Source: JANQRV01 sp964533785 (lineage in GTDB: Bacteria > Bacteroidota > Bacteroidia > Chitinophagales > Saprospiraceae). From it: a stretch of 44,550 nucleotides of DNA. Shown here in pieces: positions 41,911 to 44,550 of this stretch. Position 1 is the first letter of the stretch. Each line of letters starts with the position of its first letter. A program made the translations under genes and the position numbers. The notes beneath the pieces are model-generated. The model made no database searches, was not told the DNA's origin, and worked only from the letters and a program-made list of their open reading frames with translations. The stretch lies in the NCBI GenBank assembly GCA_964533785.1, contig CAZHNG010000008.1, forward strand, positions 1 through 44,550. The letters run 5' to 3'.

Positions 41911-44127
41911 ATGAAACGTCTGGTTTTATTTCCCCTATTGCTGATCATATCAATGGTAACCTGGTCTCAGAGTGCCTTAACCCTGGAGGATATTTACAAG
42001 AATGGCACCTACCGAGCAAAAGGATATGGTCCCGTTAGATGGATGAAGGATAATAAAGGATACTCCACTTTAGAAAGGAATACCGAATTGGGAGGCATGG
42101 ATATCATCAGATACGAAGCATCAACAGGAGAGCGCTCTGTACTCATTTCGGCAAAATCCTTGATTCCGGAAGGTGCATCAAGTCCGCTCCCCATTGCTAA
42201 TTATGAATGGTCAGCGGATAATACGAAGTTGCTGATATTCACGAATACGCGCAAGGTTTGGCGTTACCACACAAGAGGAGACTATTGGGTGCTTGATATG
42301 AAATCGGGCCTCTTAACTCAATTGGGCAAGTCTGTCGAGCGGACAACCATGATGTTTGCCAAATTTTCGCCCGATGCAAGCAGGGTGGGGTATGTAAGCA
42401 AAAACAATATTTTTGTCGAAGACCTATCGTCCGGGAAAATAACTCAACTGACAACGGACGGCAGCGAATCCATTATCAACGGTACGTTCGATTGGGTTTA
42501 TGAAGAGGAATTATCGTGCAGAGACGGCTTTCGATGGAGCCCTGATGGCACGCAAATTGCTTATTGGCAATCCGATACGGAAGGCATTGGGACCTTTTAC
42601 ATGATCAATAATGTAGATTCCATTTATTCGCAAATCATTCCACTGCCTTATCCCAAAGTAGGAACGGATAATTCAGCCGTCAAGGTGGGGGTGGTAAGCG
42701 CTGCCGGAGGCGAAACCAAATGGTTCGATGTACCGGGAGATCCAAGGAATAACTATTTAGCAAGAATGGATTTCATTCCCCATTCAAACGAAGTCCTGAT
42801 CCAGCAGCTTAATCGGAAACAAAATTCGAATACGGTCTGGATAGGGAATACCCAAACCATGGCCCTCGAAAATATTTTCATAGACCGGGACGAAGCATTT
42901 TTGAATGTCCATGATAACATTATCTGGTTGGAAAATGAGCAATATTTTACCTGGACGAGTGAAAAGGACGGATGGCTGCGTTTGTACAAGGTGTCAAGAG
43001 ATGGGAAAGCATTCAGCACCATCACCAAGGGCGAGATGGATGTGGTAAGAATTAACTGTATTGATCCCAAAGGGGGCTATGTCTATTACATCGCTTCGCC
43101 TGAAAATTTCACGCAACGGTATTTATATCGCAGCAAGATAGACGGTAGCGCAGCCCCAGAGCGAGTTAGTCCCCAAGATCAGGCCGGACAGCACGCTTAT
43201 CAAATTTCTGCCGATGCCAAATACGCCATACATACCTTTCACAATACGACCACTCCCAATCAAATATCGCTAATTGATCTTCAGGAGCATCAAACGATCA
43301 GGGTATTAGAGGACAATAAAGCGTTGTCGGATAAAGTGGCCGCATTGAACTTGACGAAAAAAGAATTTATCAAACTGGATATCGGGGAAGTGGGTTTGGA
43401 TGCCTGGCTTTTAAAACCGGCAAAATTTAATCCCAATGAGCAGTATCCGATTGTGTTTTATGTGTATGGTGAGCCGGCCGGCTCTACCGTTCAGGATGCC
43501 TGGCAAGGAGGAGATCTTTGGCACCACTATCTTGCACAGCAAGGCTATGTGGTGGTAAGTATTGATAACCGGGGAACCCGAACCCCTCGCGGAAGAGATT
43601 GGCGGAAATCGATCTACGGTCAGATTGGTATATTGGCAGCCCATGACCAGGCAGCGGCGGCCAGAGCGCTCTTCAGTAAGTACAGCTTCATCGATACGGC
43701 AAGGGTAGGGATGTGGGGCTGGAGTGGAGGAGGCCAAATGACCATGAACTGCTTATTCAGGTATCCGGATATTTATAAGTCGGGGCTGGCGGTAGCCTTT
43801 GTTGCCGACCAAAGGCTATACGACAATATTTACCAGGAGCGGTATATGGGCTTATTAGAAGAAAACGAAGCCAACTATATTGCCGGATCGCCGATTACTC
43901 ATGCAAAAAATCTGAAAGGAGATCTATTTATTATCCACGGAACGGCGGATGACAATGTCCACTATCAGAGTTTTGAGCGATTAACCAATGAGCTCATCAA
44001 GCACAATAAGATGTTTGATATGATGTCTTACCCTATGAGAGCACACGGTATCCGGGAGCGGGAAAATACCTCATTTCACTTGCGACAAATGATGGTTCGT
44101 TATTGGGAGCGGGTTTTTCAGGAATAG
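41911..44127 (+). CDS. Dipeptidyl peptidase IV (S9 family)
   Basis: This 738-residue secreted serine peptidase (signal peptide to about residue 20, VTWSQS) cuts X-Pro dipeptides from N-termini. A beta-propeller (about 45-480) includes the substrate-amine Glu pair in DWVYEEELS. The C-terminal alpha/beta hydrolase has Ser 605 in GWSGGG, Asp 680 in GTADDNVH and His 712 in MRAHGI, plus SIDNRGTRTPRGRDW. The length is normal for the family. It is divergent from the aminopeptidase P gene and is followed by a strong hairpin at 44219-44251. Confidence 0.95.
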   Translation: MKRLVLFPLLLIISMVTWSQSALTLEDIYKNGTYRAKGYGPVRWMKDNKGYSTLERNTELGGMDIIRYEASTGERSVLISAKSLIPEGASSPLPIANYEWSADNTKLLIFTNTRKVWRYHTRGDYWVLDMKSGLLTQLGKSVERTTMMFAKFSPDASRVGYVSKNNIFVEDLSSGKITQLTTDGSESIINGTFDWVYEEELSCRDGFRWSPDGTQIAYWQSDTEGIGTFYMINNVDSIYSQIIPLPYPKVGTDNSAVKVGVVSAAGGETKWFDVPGDPRNNYLARMDFIPHSNEVLIQQLNRKQNSNTVWIGNTQTMALENIFIDRDEAFLNVHDNIIWLENEQYFTWTSEKDGWLRLYKVSRDGKAFSTITKGEMDVVRINCIDPKGGYVYYIASPENFTQRYLYRSKIDGSAAPERVSPQDQAGQHAYQISADAKYAIHTFHNTTTPNQISLIDLQEHQTIRVLEDNKALSDKVAALNLTKKEFIKLDIGEVGLDAWLLKPAKFNPNEQYPIVFYVYGEPAGSTVQDAWQGGDLWHHYLAQQGYVVVSIDNRGTRTPRGRDWRKSIYGQIGILAAHDQAAAARALFSKYSFIDTARVGMWGWSGGGQMTMNCLFRYPDIYKSGLAVAFVADQRLYDNIYQERYMGLLEENEANYIAGSPITHAKNLKGDLFIIHGTADDNVHYQSFERLTNELIKHNKMFDMMSYPMRAHGIRERENTSFHLRQMMVRYWERVFQE

Positions 44128-44550
44128 GGGCCTTAGCGAAGGGGACTGTTGAGAAAGATTTTTTGTTTATATGGGTGACCAAACGGAGTTTGGCAAGTTT
44201 TTCTGCGTCGAGACGGAGTCTCTCGCAAGCACCAGTCTTGCTTGCGAGAGATGTCTTAATGTGTAAAATATCCATTCGCTGGGTAGGGTTTCCATTATAA
44301 ATCAAAGTGTGTATGTGCAATAGCTATACATACGGGCTCAATAGGCGGGTAGTTCACCCAAAGTGCTAAGAAACTTAATACGGAGGTGTAATAAGTTTCT
44401 TGGGGATGACTTAAATCTTTAATAGACTTGTTCGGCGAGATCATCAAACGGCTACAAGAGGGAAATTTTATACTGCACTTCGTTAAATCCCGCAAGATTG
44501 CCATTGGCAGCAATTAAAAATTAACATAAGTGTAGTCGATTCATTATCAA
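44128..44550. other. Gene-free stretch after dipeptidyl peptidase IV
   Basis: The 423 bases to the window edge hold only short open frames without start context or recognisable motifs. One minus-strand frame reads as sensible protein between stops (ANGNLAGFNEVQYKIS) and may be debris of a lost gene. The hairpin at 44219-44251 lies within it. Confidence 0.5.
44219..44251. repeat. 13-bp perfect inverted repeat
   Basis: TCTCTCGCAAGCA (44219-44231) pairs perfectly with 44239-44251 around a 7-base loop. A rival short hairpin GAGAC/GTCTC overlaps the left arm. No T run follows, so it is more like a REP palindrome or a Rho-linked 3' end than a classic terminator. Confidence 0.85.

Noticed and set aside
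44295..44513. A 72-codon minus-strand open frame near the right edge
   Set aside because: No motif; another frame looks more protein-like but is broken, so no intact gene can be supported.

Overview
The window looks like a chromosomal contig from a member of the Bacteroidota, most likely a Saprospiria-like (Lewinella/Haliscomenobacter-type) or related environmental lineage. The reasons are moderately AT-rich DNA, promoters of the TAnnTTTG type instead of sigma70 -10 boxes, no obvious Shine-Dalgarno sequences, the outer-membrane lipoprotein TamL, DUF4252 and DUF6580 proteins, a propeller-type (Reg_prop/Y_Y_Y) histidine kinase, a RibB with a dead GTP cyclohydrolase II half, and many lipoproteins. 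The exact genus cannot be fixed from sequence reading alone. No rRNA, tRNA, CRISPR array, prophage or complete insertion sequence was seen. One 10-N assembly gap lies inside purK.

Layout. 1-6 kb: a heptamer tandem repeat, then a tightly overlapping minus-strand run, read right to left, of M1 peptidase, cupin, GT4 glycosyltransferase, GT2 glycosyltransferase and ribB. 6-13.8 kb: a DUF6580 membrane protein, a TlpA-like thioredoxin lipoprotein, TamL, a PgpH-type 7TM-HD phosphodiesterase (probably cyclic di-AMP), an RluA-type pseudouridine synthase and a small lipoprotein. 14-19 kb: arginine deiminase, an FAD oxidoreductase and RecQ. 18.9-19.1 kb: an unannotated structured transcript with its own promoter and terminator. 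19.2-24 kb: a sensor kinase and LuxR-type regulator pair divergent from a FabH-type ketoacyl synthase. 24-25.8 kb: two PD-(D/E)XK-type genes (Rpn-like and Uma2-like) that look acquired. 25.9-29.7 kb: a six-gene operon of ECF sigma factor, membrane anti-sigma candidate, two DUF4252 proteins, ABC ATPase and ABC permease, with a candidate autoregulatory ECF promoter. 29.9-34.2 kb: a YyaL/DUF255 thioredoxin-fold protein, a predicted outer-membrane beta-barrel and a secreted protein with a His-Gln repeat tail, separated by a repeat-rich intergenic stretch. 34.3-36.9 kb: divergent purK and pyrC whose start codons overlap in one CATG. 37-44.1 kb: GH51 arabinofuranosidase and a divergent secreted esterase (hemicellulose degradation), then aminopeptidase P divergent from dipeptidyl peptidase IV (peptide degradation).

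How it works together. Most of the window is ordinary core metabolism and envelope biology of a polymer-degrading heterotroph: secreted peptidases, arabinoxylan enzymes, outer-membrane assembly and nucleotide synthesis. The most promising unexplained elements are the sigma/anti-sigma/DUF4252/ABC operon, the small structured RNA candidate at about 18.87-19.10 kb, and a dispersed repeat family built on CTAGACG plus a TAGATTTTAGACAACA-like core found at three places. No dramatic new multi-gene defence or biosynthetic system is evident.
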